Position numbers and translations under genes: made by a program
Notes under the pieces: model-generated
What the model was told of the DNA's origin: nothing
The model's input: only the letters and a program-made list of their open reading frames with translations
Database searches by the model: none
Shown: piece by piece, positions 7,319 through 16,275 of the stretch
Layout of the letters: every line of letters starts with the position of its first letter
Numbering within the stretch: position 1 is the stretch's first letter
Source of the DNA: Hahellaceae bacterium
GTDB taxonomy: Bacteria > Pseudomonadota > Gammaproteobacteria > Pseudomonadales > Oleiphilaceae
Length of the DNA: 64,000 nucleotides
Reading direction: 5' to 3'
Assembly: GCA_016716085.1 (NCBI GenBank)
Contig: JADJWY010000008.1
Location: 310,001 to 374,000, forward strand

Positions 7319-7942
7319 TTACTGCGGAGGTCTCGTCAAAATAATATCAAAGCCGCCAGTATCGCGTGGCTGCAATTCGAGAAACTGACCCTGATAACTT
7401 TGATCGAGATTCACGGGCTCATAGCCCGGAATGTTTCCAATCGTCAGTACGAAACGCTCACCATCATTGCTCCCAAAGTTCAACTGGTCGCCATAGGGCA
7501 GCGCGTTCGGTGTGTTCTGGCCGAGCAGATCCTGCAACGTAAAGGCGCCGTCTGGGACTTCGATGCCATAGGGAATTTCTCTGGGAATGAGCGGTGGAAA
7601 CTCCACCTGAGGTGTCGCCAGCCCAGCATATTTCTCTTCCACTTCTCTGGCGGCCTGATTCGCTGAATCGATAGCTTCTTTATCCTGTCTGACTGCCTGG
7701 TCATGTTCTGCAGCCAATTCCGCATCCGATTTCACGGGTTCACCGGGTGAAATGGTGTACGTGACGACCTGCTTGGGCTTTTCGGTAGCCTTGGCGGGCG
7801 TAACAACGATGGTGGAGTCTTTGACATAGGTATCGGTCATTTCGCCACTGGACATGGATTGAATTTCGGCCAGAGATCCGGTTGCAAGGCCGGCGGCCAT
7901 TAGACTGACGCACATCGTCAACGAGGCCTTGGTGTATCGCAT
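7319..7942 (-). CDS. Exported protein, distant relative of the A/B family
   Basis: 207 residues. Start chosen at 7942 because CTTCAGGAGG lies just upstream and a signal peptide follows (cleavage near L-A, residue 25); the longer open frame upstream has no ribosome site. The mature N-terminus E-I-Q-S-M-S-S-G-E-M-T-D-T lines up with E-L-K-S-I-D-D-A-A-M-S-D-V of gene A. Then a Lys/Pro-rich stretch, a charged, likely helical segment (about 85-120, many A, E, Q), and a Pro-rich C-terminal part with short strands ending I-L-T-R-P-P-Q. No recognised domain. Position and shared motif suggest the same system as the A and B proteins; function unknown. Confidence 0.65.
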   Translation of the reverse strand: MRYTKASLTMCVSLMAAGLATGSLAEIQSMSSGEMTDTYVKDSTIVVTPAKATEKPKQVVTYTISPGEPVKSDAELAAEHDQAVRQDKEAIDSANQAAREVEEKYAGLATPQVEFPPLIPREIPYGIEVPDGAFTLQDLLGQNTPNALPYGDQLNFGSNDGERFVLTIGNIPGYEPVNLDQSYQGQFLELQPRDTGGFDIILTRPPQ

Positions 7943-8083
7943 GGTGCCCTCCTGAAGGGGGGTGAGTAATTGCTCTAAGTATAGCAGGATAACTCGACTA
8001 ATATAGTAGATTAAAGGCCGCGCGTGTGTGACCTTTGTCGACTTTAAATGACGTAAATTTGACAAAAAATCGAGGTTTGGGAG

Positions 8084-9058
8084 ATGGTTTCCCCGCGAGC
8101 AGGCTGGGCGCAGTTTTGGGGGCGTTGGTTGGAGCGCCGAATTCCGGGTGCACGCATCAAACAATTAAGTCATCGGGATGTTTTTGTATTCCCCACCGGG
8201 CGTGGTGGGGTGTTCATCGCTCTGATTGCATTGTTGCTGATTACGGGCATCAACTATGAAAATGCCATGATTTTGGCGACCGGCTGTCTGTTTGCGGCGC
8301 TGTTTGTTTTGCACATCGTTCAGGCCTATCGAAATCTGGCCGGTCTCGAGATTCAGTTCCGGGGGGCAGAACCTGTCTTCGCAGGGGAGGATTTGGGGCT
8401 CGCGTTCCAACTCAAGTCTGATGGGGGGGATCGTTACGGCCTGGAACTCGGACGGCTGCCGTCTTCTTTTGTGCGTGTCGATGTACTGGAGGGGTCCGCC
8501 ACCCCGGTAAGGATTCTCTATCGCGCTTTGCAACGCGGCCGTTGTCGGCCGGGTCGCCTGTTACTGACCACCGCCTGGCCCTTTGGCTGGGTCAGGGCCT
8601 GGAGTTGGCTCGATTTGATGGTGGAGGCCTGGGTGTATCCCCGCCGGGAGGATTATACCCTGCGTGGTGGGCGCGCGCAGGCAGAATCTGACGGGGGGGA
8701 TCAGGTGGCACAGGCGCTGCCTGCAGCGGGTTCTGACGACTACATTGGACTCAGGCCGTATCGTCCAGGCGAGCCGATGTCGCGTATTGCCTGGAAAAAA
8801 TTGGCGCAGTCCGGCAATAAATGGGTGAGGGAATTTGCCGACCCCGATATCGCACCGGACTGGGTTGATTTCGACGCGTACGGGGGGATCGCACTGGAAG
8901 AGCGATTATCACTCATGTGTGGGCATGTGTGTCGCTTGCACGAGCAGCGCACTCCCTTTGGTCTTCTGATGCCGGGTGTCAGGCTTGAGCCCGGTATCAG
9001 TGAGTCACATCTCCATCAATGCCTCCTGGCCCTGGCGCGTTATGGGGCGGCGCCATGA
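8084..9058 (+). CDS. DUF58 domain membrane protein
   Basis: 324 residues. Two hydrophobic segments near residues 42-80, then a beta-rich domain and the DUF58 signature Y-R-P-G-E-P-M-S-R-I-A-W-K (about 226-238) followed by W-V-R-E-F. DUF58 proteins usually sit between a MoxR AAA+ ATPase and a TgpA-type transglutaminase. Here the transglutaminase follows with a 4-bp ATGA overlap, but no MoxR gene precedes; the upstream gene is the unrelated exported protein on the other strand. ATG 8084 has a GAGG/GGGAG ribosome site. Exact role unknown; assumed partner of the next gene. Confidence 0.85.
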   Translation: MVSPRAGWAQFWGRWLERRIPGARIKQLSHRDVFVFPTGRGGVFIALIALLLITGINYENAMILATGCLFAALFVLHIVQAYRNLAGLEIQFRGAEPVFAGEDLGLAFQLKSDGGDRYGLELGRLPSSFVRVDVLEGSATPVRILYRALQRGRCRPGRLLLTTAWPFGWVRAWSWLDLMVEAWVYPRREDYTLRGGRAQAESDGGDQVAQALPAAGSDDYIGLRPYRPGEPMSRIAWKKLAQSGNKWVREFADPDIAPDWVDFDAYGGIALEERLSLMCGHVCRLHEQRTPFGLLMPGVRLEPGISESHLHQCLLALARYGAAP

Positions 9059-11085
9059 TTTTTCAGCGGCAATTTATCGTCCCGTCAGAGAAGCGGGTCA
9101 TTACCCGTGCCAGCCTGTATTGGTTTCTGCTGACCATGGCGATCGCCACCGGCTTGCATTGGGATAGGCTACCGCTGTGGTTGATTGCGCTGGTGGCCTG
9201 TTTATTGGGGTGGCGTTTGTATCTAAGCCAGGCGGGTGCGCGTCTGTTACCGCTCTGGCTCAAAACCGGCCTGGCGCTGGCGTCGTTAGGGCTCTTTGTC
9301 TGGATGAATGGTCGCTCGTTTACAATCGAAACGGCGATTGGCTTTTTTGTGATGACCTATGGTCTGAAACTGCTCGAGCTGCAATCTGATCGTGATGCCT
9401 TTTTATTCGCCTGCTTGAGTATCTTTCTGATTGCATTAACCTTTTTGTTTGGTCAGGACCTGTTGAATGTCGTCTTGGTAAGTGGCAGTCTCTTACTGCC
9501 ACTACAGGGCCTGAAGACCTTGCAGCAGTCACCGGGGGCGAGTCAGGCGGTGTGGCCGGGGCTTTTGCAAACCGGAAAAATGGTGCTGCTGGCCTTACCG
9601 CTTTTGCTGGTGTTTTATCTGCTGTTTCCGAGAATGGGGCCACTCTGGTCCATGCCGCTGAAAACCCGCACGGGCTTCACCGGGCTGAGTGATTCGATGA
9701 TGCCAGGCGAAATAGCCGAGCTGGCCAACTCGTCCGAGCAGGCGTTTCGGGCGGTTTTCAAGGGCGAGCAACCGCGACCGGTTGATCTGTATTGGCGGGC
9801 ACTGATCCTGGATCATTATGATGGCACGACGTGGACCCGCTCCCTGTTTCAGCAGAACCGGGATCGGGATATTCAGGCCGGATACCGTCAGGAAGATGTC
9901 TGGCGTTATGAAATTTTGATGGCGCCGCATAATCATCTCTGGGGATATTCGCTGGCCGGTTTTACGGTATCGCTGGGCGAGGCGGCGATGACCGGTGATC
10001 AGTTGGTGCGTTTTCCGTATCCGGTCAAGGCCGCTAAGCGTTATCGTCAGGCTCCCATTCCGCCAGTTGAGCAGCATCTCGATGCCCGCACGCGCTGGCG
10101 TCTGGTCCAGGTTCCGGCCAATTCAAATCCGGTGACCCGAACCTGGGTGGCAGAGTTGCAGGCCCAGGTGGAGGGTGAAAGAGCGCTGATTCAGCGGATG
10201 TTAAGTTTTTTCCGCTCAGAACCTTTTTTTTATACGCTCAAGCCCCCTTTGCTGAAAAGTCGGGACCGCGTGGATGAATTTCTCTTTAATACCCGTAAAG
10301 GCTTCTGCGAGCACTTTGCCAGCAGTCTGGCGGTGGCTTTGCGTATCGCAGGTATCCCCACCCGCATCATGACGGGATACCAGGGGGGGGAGTGGAATGA
10401 AGCAGGTCAGTTCTGGAGTGTTCGCCAATATGATGCGCATGCCTGGGTGGAGGCATGGATCGAGGAGGAAGGCTGGATGCCGGTTGACCCGACTGCGGCT
10501 GTGGCTCCTCAACGTGTTGAAGCGGGAATCCGGGAAGCCTTGATGGATAATGAAGAGTTTTTGTTGAGTGAGCCAATGTCGCTGGCACGATTGAGTCGGA
10601 TAGGTGTCGTGAATTGGTTGCGACTCAAGCTGGAGTATGCGAATTATCTCTGGCAGGATTGGGTCGTGAACTATGATCGCGGTTCACAGTCTGCATTGTT
10701 TAGTCGATGGCTGGGTCGGGATGACCTGACACGGGCGGCTGGAATGCTCGCGGGGCTGGCCGTGACGGTTTTTCTGGCCATGGCCTTTGTGAGTTTCTGG
10801 CCCCGGCGTCATCGTCGCAGGATGACGCCAGTTGAGCGTCAGATTCGTCGCTTAGAGCGTAAGTTGCAGCAGGCAGGACTGGTATTTGAGTCCGGTCGTT
10901 ATACCTTGAGGCAGCTTGAAGAGAAAGCCTCGCATCGCTGGCCCGTGAAAGCCGACGAAATGGTGCTACTGATCAGGAATTTGGAAAATGTGTTGTATGC
11001 CGACGTTAAAGATCCCCAGGTTTTGTCACGCCGGGTGTCACGGGTTCGTCAACAGATCTCGGCACTTAAATTGAAGGAGTCTTAG
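9055..11085 (+). CDS. tgpA: TgpA-type transmembrane transglutaminase (DUF3488/DUF4129)
   Basis: 676 residues from the ATG at 9055, which overlaps the DUF58 stop. The N-terminal third has about six membrane segments (DUF3488). A periplasmic transglutaminase core follows, with the Cys-His-Asp triad visible: C418 in G-F-C-E-H, H462 in D-A-H-A-W and D478 in V-D-P-T. Their spacing (44 and 16) is what I recall for P. aeruginosa TgpA, which is essential there. A single membrane segment near 565-585 and a cytoplasmic basic tail with DUF4129 character end the protein. Substrate unknown. It runs straight into holB with only 8 bp between. Confidence 0.9.
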   Translation: MIFQRQFIVPSEKRVITRASLYWFLLTMAIATGLHWDRLPLWLIALVACLLGWRLYLSQAGARLLPLWLKTGLALASLGLFVWMNGRSFTIETAIGFFVMTYGLKLLELQSDRDAFLFACLSIFLIALTFLFGQDLLNVVLVSGSLLLPLQGLKTLQQSPGASQAVWPGLLQTGKMVLLALPLLLVFYLLFPRMGPLWSMPLKTRTGFTGLSDSMMPGEIAELANSSEQAFRAVFKGEQPRPVDLYWRALILDHYDGTTWTRSLFQQNRDRDIQAGYRQEDVWRYEILMAPHNHLWGYSLAGFTVSLGEAAMTGDQLVRFPYPVKAAKRYRQAPIPPVEQHLDARTRWRLVQVPANSNPVTRTWVAELQAQVEGERALIQRMLSFFRSEPFFYTLKPPLLKSRDRVDEFLFNTRKGFCEHFASSLAVALRIAGIPTRIMTGYQGGEWNEAGQFWSVRQYDAHAWVEAWIEEEGWMPVDPTAAVAPQRVEAGIREALMDNEEFLLSEPMSLARLSRIGVVNWLRLKLEYANYLWQDWVVNYDRGSQSALFSRWLGRDDLTRAAGMLAGLAVTVFLAMAFVSFWPRRHRRRMTPVERQIRRLERKLQQAGLVFESGRYTLRQLEEKASHRWPVKADEMVLLIRNLENVLYADVKDPQVLSRRVSRVRQQISALKLKES

Positions 11086-11093
11086 TTAGTCCC

Positions 11094-12068
11094 ATGAATA
11101 ACATCGCAACCGCGGAGCAGGCGGAGAAAAACTATACGCTGACCTTGCCGTGGTTATTTCCGCTGATGGAGCAGTTTACGCGACAGATGCTCGAAGGGCG
11201 TTTTCCCTCTGCGGTATTGCTGTCTGGACCCGAAGGGGTGGGCAAAATTCAGCTGGCTGAATCGCTGGCAGCCTCGCTGTTATGTACGCACTCGGCTGCC
11301 GCTGAAACACCCAGGGCCAGGCTGCCTTGCGGTGAGTGTAAAAGTTGTCGTCTGATGCGTGGGTTGACGCATCCGGATTTTCTGGCAGTCGAACCGGAGG
11401 AAGCTGGAAAGGTTATCAAAGTGGATCAGATCCGGGCGCTGACGGATTTTGTCTACGCACGCCCACAGATTGCGCAGCGACGGGTGGTGTTATTGCATCC
11501 GGCCGAGGCGATGAATCTGAATGCCAGCAATGCCCTGTTGAAAACACTGGAAGAGCCGTCAGCCGACACGTTTTTGATACTGGTCTCCAGTCATCCGGCC
11601 CGTTTGTTGCCCACGATTCGAAGCCGTTGCCTCAAAACCTCGCTAAGCGTGCCAAACGCTGAGGCCGCTCGCCGCTGGGTAGCGGAACGCTGGACGGGAG
11701 AGGGCGTCGATCGCGCGCTGTTAAATGCACACGGGGCTCCTTTGCGGGCGCTGGAGGCGCTTGAAGGCGGGGATGATGACCAGCGAATGGCGGTGCTTGA
11801 GGGATGGAGAAATGTCTTAAGCGGAACGCAGGATGTCTTCGCCATGGCAGAGGAGTGGGCAAAGCTGGAGCCTGAAAAACTGCTGGATTGGCTCATGAGT
11901 ACGCTGCATGGTCAAGCCAGAAGCGTTACCCTTGGCTTGGGTGAGCTGAAGGTGCAAGCGCTTTATAGCGAACTATTGGACATTGCCCGTGGGGTGAGCG
12001 AAAAGCGCAATCTCAGTTTGCAGCTTTTGTGGGAAAACTGGTTAATCCGCAGTAAGGCGCGGGAATAA
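11094..12068 (+). CDS. holB: DNA polymerase III subunit delta prime
   Basis: 324 residues. Clamp-loader AAA+ fold: G-P-E-G-V-G-K-I at the P-loop (Ile in place of S/T; delta prime does not need to bind ATP), a zinc module with C-G-E-C-K-S-C (about 82-88), then L-K-T-L-E-E-P-S and the S-R-C sensor segment. Delta prime opens the beta clamp ring with delta and gamma/tau during replication. In pseudomonads holB lies with tmk and pilZ; here neither is adjacent, and holB sits in a tgpA operon, with the next gene starting 10 bp on. Confidence 0.9.
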   Translation: MNNIATAEQAEKNYTLTLPWLFPLMEQFTRQMLEGRFPSAVLLSGPEGVGKIQLAESLAASLLCTHSAAAETPRARLPCGECKSCRLMRGLTHPDFLAVEPEEAGKVIKVDQIRALTDFVYARPQIAQRRVVLLHPAEAMNLNASNALLKTLEEPSADTFLILVSSHPARLLPTIRSRCLKTSLSVPNAEAARRWVAERWTGEGVDRALLNAHGAPLRALEALEGGDDDQRMAVLEGWRNVLSGTQDVFAMAEEWAKLEPEKLLDWLMSTLHGQARSVTLGLGELKVQALYSELLDIARGVSEKRNLSLQLLWENWLIRSKARE

Positions 12069-12078
12069 AGGAGGGTAG

Positions 12079-13554
12079 GTGAGCAAGGTTCGTTACTGTT
12101 TCTATCATCCAGTGACTGAAGCGGGTACCTTCTGTCGCCAGTGCGGGACGTGCTTTTGCAAAACCTGTCTGAGCGGTCATGATGAAGATGCCTTGTGTCC
12201 ACGGTGCCGCTTTCATCTGGTGCATGTCGATGCCTACGGCATCATTCCGCCTTTTTGGGAGCAGCTGAGTGATTTCTATCGCTGGCCCTGGCGAGGCGTT
12301 GGGAGTGCGCTGATTTTGTTGATGGGCGCGTTGGCTGTTTTACCTCTGCCCAGTCTGTTTGCATGGGTTGCCCCTGCGCTTGCCTTGCTGATCGGTGCGG
12401 CCTTTGCCGGGCCACTTCTGTTTACGATTGCCCGCGGCCGTATTGCCGGACCCCTCGTGCGGAACCCTTTTCAACCCATCTACCTGCGATTGACCGTGCG
12501 TGTTGTCGCCCTGGTCAGCATGGTTGCCGTACCGACCGCAGCCGCCTGGTTTCAGTTTGGGCTATTGGCCGGGCTGCTCGTTCTGGCAATTACCTTGCTC
12601 GTGGGCCAGGGTGGTCTGGTGATTTTGTCGCGACGGGCATCGTTGGATAAAGCACTTGGGCCGGACAATCTGAGCAACCTGATGCGGGCATTAGGCAAGG
12701 TTTATGTGCTGCTCTGGTTGTACGAACTGAGCGTCGTCGTTGGTGGCGTGGCACTGTTGGGCTGGTTGGCTCAGGTGCTGCCTATCTGGCTTTGGCAGGG
12801 GCTTTCGTCAATTCTGGTCGTCAATGTGGTGCTGGCGTTAGCCTGTACCTTGGGTTATGTCTCGTTGCAGTATAGGGAAATTGAGCTGTTTAACGACAAC
12901 GAGGAGTTGCCCGGCGGCCCTCTCAGGGGGCGGGAGCGCCAGGTTGTTATTCCTGCGGATCAGCGACTGCAGGGTGTGCTGATCGACATGGCCTTGAAAG
13001 ATGGTGATTTCGATGCCGTTGAAAGCCGCCTTAAGCAGCAGGTGCTGGCCAAAAACGGGCGTGAAGAAAAGCCGGCGCTGGATCGGTGGATTCGCCTGGT
13101 GAGTGAACGGAATGATTGGGGCAAACTGGAACCGGTGAAAGTGCCGGCGCTCAGGTCCATGCTGGATGCGATGCAGGATCGGGAGATCTGTGCCTTTTTG
13201 AAACACTGCCTGACTGCCAATCCGGAATTTGAGCTGAATGATGGGGAGCTGTTATTTCGTGTCTCCAGAACACTGTATTTCAATGGAGAATATCGCTTGT
13301 TGCTGCGCTTGCTGCACCAGCTTGAAACGCGCTTGCCGGGTAATCCGCGTGTTGTCGATTCGCTCTTACTGGTTGCCTGCGCATTGGCCAATGGGCTGAA
13401 GAATGCTGACAAAGCACGCGCCTATCTCAAGCATGTACAGAAAGCGTATCCAGACCACCCGGCAACCGCTGAACTGGTTCAGTGGCTGTTGCGGCTGGAG
13501 ACGACGGGGCGTCTGCCTGAGCCCTCAACGGCTTTCAAGGTCGCCGCCGCCTGA
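12079..13554 (+). CDS. Zinc-finger multi-pass membrane protein, unknown
   Basis: 491 residues from a GTG with a strong AAGGAGGG ribosome site. The N-terminal 46 residues hold a B-box-like cluster (C7, H10, C19, C22, C25, C27, C30, H34, C40, C43), likely binding two zincs. About five or six membrane segments follow (roughly 74-115, 137-180, 205-262). The C-terminal 220 residues are soluble and helical, with a TPR-like L-x-x-A-x-A-L...K-A-R-A-Y-L segment near 440-465. No known function; the layout (zinc finger, membrane, helical repeats) suggests a scaffold. It converges on and overlaps by 30 bp the rhomboid-like gene. Confidence 0.65.
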   Translation: MSKVRYCFYHPVTEAGTFCRQCGTCFCKTCLSGHDEDALCPRCRFHLVHVDAYGIIPPFWEQLSDFYRWPWRGVGSALILLMGALAVLPLPSLFAWVAPALALLIGAAFAGPLLFTIARGRIAGPLVRNPFQPIYLRLTVRVVALVSMVAVPTAAAWFQFGLLAGLLVLAITLLVGQGGLVILSRRASLDKALGPDNLSNLMRALGKVYVLLWLYELSVVVGGVALLGWLAQVLPIWLWQGLSSILVVNVVLALACTLGYVSLQYREIELFNDNEELPGGPLRGRERQVVIPADQRLQGVLIDMALKDGDFDAVESRLKQQVLAKNGREEKPALDRWIRLVSERNDWGKLEPVKVPALRSMLDAMQDREICAFLKHCLTANPEFELNDGELLFRVSRTLYFNGEYRLLLRLLHQLETRLPGNPRVVDSLLLVACALANGLKNADKARAYLKHVQKAYPDHPATAELVQWLLRLETTGRLPEPSTAFKVAAA

Positions 13555-15003
13555 TAACTGCGCCAGGGCGCGTTCGTAATCTTGAATCTTGAGGGTGCGT
13601 TCCTGTTGGCGTAAGGTCTGGATCAGTTCAGGCAGAACCTCTTTCAAAACTAACGATGATTTGCCCGCGAGTATCAACTGTCTGACCAGATCTTCCGCCA
13701 GACGTAATTCATCGGACTTTATCAGGCCATGGATCAGCATAATGGGAATGCTCTGTTCCATTTCTTCTGCTTGGCCACCATGGTGCAGAAATTCATGCCA
13801 ATGGTGAGCGGCCTGCTTGAACTGCTTTCGGGCGATACTTTGGGCCAGTACTTTTCGCGCCCAAACCAGTCGCTTTTCAGGGTTCGGGCTGTATTTGTAG
13901 AGATTGAACAGTGCCTCAAGGATAAGCGGGTGATCCGGATAGGTTGTCAGTAATTTCTCAAAAGTCTGGCGTGCTTTGCCAAAGGCCATTTGGCCGAGTT
14001 CGTCCAGCCCTGTCGCATACTGCATGCGAAAGTCATCTGGCCAGAGCGTGGGGTCGAGATGCTTGTTTTCGTGGCGGGGCAGGCGGGTAATCCGATCATG
14101 TTCTTTTTGCTGCAGGCGCGAGTAGACCTGAATGAGATTGAAACCCAGCAGAAAGGTGCCGGTGGCCAGTCCGCTGGTGACCCAGTTGTGGCCGTAGTCT
14201 CCCGCCGTGATTTGGTTGCCCACTGTCAGCAGGATTGCCCATCCTGTCAGGCTGACCAGCCCCAGACTCCGATTCCAGTAGCAGCCAAAGTGCAGACCCG
14301 TGATAGCAGAGACAAGAAACAAAGGGCCGGCATAGAGCATACCCTCAGGCATCAGGCGTGTCAGAAGCAGGCTGGTGAGCATGGCCAGTGACAGGGTGAT
14401 CGGACCATACAGCCCGCTGCGGAGCCGTTTCTCAGCGCCATAACCCGCAAACAGCACCAAAGGTAAAAGCAGGGCCAGGCTCCAGACATGGGCAGGATAA
14501 AACGAAGCACTCAGGAAGCGGGACAATTCCGCTTCCTGGCCCCGTAATCCGAACGTGCGCAGGCTGGCTTTTGCCAGAATGGTTTCAGTGCCTGCGCGGA
14601 GCGTTTGCCATTGCGCGAAAGCGTCGGGTGACATCATGTCACTGCCTTCTCTTTGCATGTAAGCGACGAATTCAGGCGCATCGACCATATCCGGCAGAAT
14701 CAGGTCGCCCCGGTAATTCGCCTTGCTGGCCTCTAGCAGTCGTTCATATTTCTCGCCAATGCGCGCATTCGCATAGAGGGTATGCTGTGATTCAACGAAC
14801 GCTGCGTAGGCGGGCAACTCCATTTTAAAAAGCGGCGTCTGGCGGTAGCTCTCAATCGCCTGCTGGAGAACATCCTGGTCATGAGACTGCCTGCCAAGGT
14901 AAACAAGCACAAAGACGAGGACCAGCATTAGCGTAACGACCGGGAACGCACGATCCCAGCGCCGATACTCCTCGGGAAGTTTAAGCCAGTGTGCGAACGT
15001 CAC
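13525..15003 (-). CDS. Rhomboid-like membrane protein, apparently catalytically dead, with helical-repeat tail
   Basis: 492 residues. A membrane segment at about 20-37 is followed by a long soluble loop (38-165, with the M-E-L-P-A-Y pattern I associate with long-loop rhomboids) and then five or so membrane segments (173-298). H172 and the ...G-Y-G-A-E-K-R-L (E191) pattern fit rhomboid TM2. The serine site G-x-S-G is replaced by V-S-A-I-T-G (231-236), and the A-H-x-G-G-F-L site of TM6 reads L-A-T-G-T-F-L (279-285), with Ala where the catalytic His should be. The cytosolic tail (310-492) resembles TPR helices. If the fold call is right this is a pseudoprotease; function unknown. Confidence 0.55.
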   Translation of the reverse strand: MTFAHWLKLPEEYRRWDRAFPVVTLMLVLVFVLVYLGRQSHDQDVLQQAIESYRQTPLFKMELPAYAAFVESQHTLYANARIGEKYERLLEASKANYRGDLILPDMVDAPEFVAYMQREGSDMMSPDAFAQWQTLRAGTETILAKASLRTFGLRGQEAELSRFLSASFYPAHVWSLALLLPLVLFAGYGAEKRLRSGLYGPITLSLAMLTSLLLTRLMPEGMLYAGPLFLVSAITGLHFGCYWNRSLGLVSLTGWAILLTVGNQITAGDYGHNWVTSGLATGTFLLGFNLIQVYSRLQQKEHDRITRLPRHENKHLDPTLWPDDFRMQYATGLDELGQMAFGKARQTFEKLLTTYPDHPLILEALFNLYKYSPNPEKRLVWARKVLAQSIARKQFKQAAHHWHEFLHHGGQAEEMEQSIPIMLIHGLIKSDELRLAEDLVRQLILAGKSSLVLKEVLPELIQTLRQQERTLKIQDYERALAQLSGGGDLESR

Positions 15004-15013
15004 GTTTGGCCAC

Positions 15014-15640
15014 TCACGTGGATGGGGATTGCCGTTTGATCAGCTCGGGTAGTATCCGTTCAATCGTGTCGACCAGGGTCTGTGTCTGGGTATCAATTTC
15101 GAGGTTCACGCGATCACCTGCCTTTAGCGATGCAAAAATAGTGATGCGAAGTGTTTCAGGGATCAGGTTAACGGTAAACCCGTTCTCAGTAACTGAGCCG
15201 ACTGTCAAACTCGCACCCGCTACGGTTATGTAGCCTTTGTCGAAGATATACTTTTTATAGGCCTCAGGGACCTGAAACTCAAGGCAGAGATTGTTTTCAG
15301 ACGGCGTCAGTGTCCGTAACGTGGCCGTTGTGTGGATGTGCCCGGAGACAGCATGTCCACCAATGGGGTCTCCAAAGCGGGCGGCCGGCTCATAGTTGAC
15401 CTCATCGCCCTCCGTCAGATCACCCAGTGTCGTAATGGCCAGCGTTTCCTTCATCAGATCGAACGTGGCAGTGGTGTCGCTGAATTGGGTCACGGTCAGG
15501 CAGGCACCATTGATCGCAATACTGTCACCCACTTTGAGGTTGGCAGGCAGTGAGGGAAATCCAAACGTGTAGCTGAACAGCCCGGTGCGCCGTTCAGCAT
15601 TTAAAAGGGAGGCACGACCCTCGACAATTCCGGTAAACAT
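15014..15640 (-). CDS. ribE: Riboflavin synthase alpha chain
   Basis: 208 residues, the family length. It has two tandem lumazine-binding domains (1-97 and 98-195), starting M-F-T-G-I-V-E-G. G-D-S-I-A-I-N-G-A-C-L-T-V in the first repeat is mirrored by K-G-Y-I-T-V-A-G-A-S-L-T-V in the second. It joins two molecules of 6,7-dimethyl-8-ribityllumazine to give riboflavin. It is a lone copy rather than part of a ribD-E-A-H operon. The riboflavin it makes feeds FMN and FAD, needed in quantity by the Na+-NQR encoded downstream. Confidence 0.95.
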   Translation of the reverse strand: MFTGIVEGRASLLNAERRTGLFSYTFGFPSLPANLKVGDSIAINGACLTVTQFSDTTATFDLMKETLAITTLGDLTEGDEVNYEPAARFGDPIGGHAVSGHIHTTATLRTLTPSENNLCLEFQVPEAYKKYIFDKGYITVAGASLTVGSVTENGFTVNLIPETLRITIFASLKAGDRVNLEIDTQTQTLVDTIERILPELIKRQSPST

Positions 15641-15669
15641 AGAACTCCAGTCAGGGTCGGCGGGCGGGA

Positions 15670-16083
15670 TCAGACCCGGCAGCTTTCAACCCGGTTAAGA
15701 CTCAGGGCTTTCAAGATATCTGTACGGGTAATCATACCAATGACTTTGTTATCTTCAACTACCGGATAGCATTTTGGCAGCTTGTTGAGAATCATCTGCG
15801 CCAGTTTAACGATATCTTCATCCGGAGAAACCGAAAGCGTATTGGTGCTCATGATATTGGCGGCGATTTCATGGTCTTCGCAGTAGTACGAATCATTCAG
15901 CATTTGTTTCAGGCAGTCCTGCTCGGTAATGAAACCCAGCAACTCTTTGTTCTGACCCAGCACCGGTCCACCCATGACATGGTTTTGTACCATCGCCTTG
16001 ACGACTTCTTCAACGCTGGTCTCCGGCTTGAAGTAGGCTTTGAGGGGTTTCATGAAATCACGTACCAGAATTCTGCTGTTCAT
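15670..16083 (-). CDS. Small protein with two CBS domains
   Basis: 137 residues, essentially one Bateman pair: CBS 1 about 8-62 (F-I-T-E-Q-D-C-L) and CBS 2 about 78-130 (G-M-I-T-R-T-D-I). Such stand-alone CBS proteins bind adenine nucleotides and tune partner enzymes. ATG at 16083 with AAGGAGT upstream. It lies 29 bp before ribE on the same strand, so the two could be co-transcribed. The partner is unknown. Confidence 0.85.
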   Translation of the reverse strand: MNSRILVRDFMKPLKAYFKPETSVEEVVKAMVQNHVMGGPVLGQNKELLGFITEQDCLKQMLNDSYYCEDHEIAANIMSTNTLSVSPDEDIVKLAQMILNKLPKCYPVVEDNKVIGMITRTDILKALSLNRVESCRV

Positions 16084-16275
16084 GCCGATTGACTCCTTTA
16101 TTTATCGTTAGTCTGTACTGAAACTGTCTATAGTCTTTAATAAGGCGAACGCTAACTGATCTTGTCAACGAATGGCTTGATCAGGATCATTCGCAGGCTG
16201 ATCAGTCGTCAGGTGGTTCGACTGGAATGCCTATTGCATCATACATTCGAATACGCTGACTAATTGACTGCTTCT
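16084..16275. other. Divergent intergenic region without a clear element
   Basis: 192 bp between the CBS gene (minus) and the unknown membrane protein (plus). A TTGACA exists on the minus strand near 16163-16168, but no -10 box stands at a convincing distance. Two TGATCAG words (TTGATCAGG and GCTGATCAG) recur. I see nothing I can assign. Confidence 0.3.
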
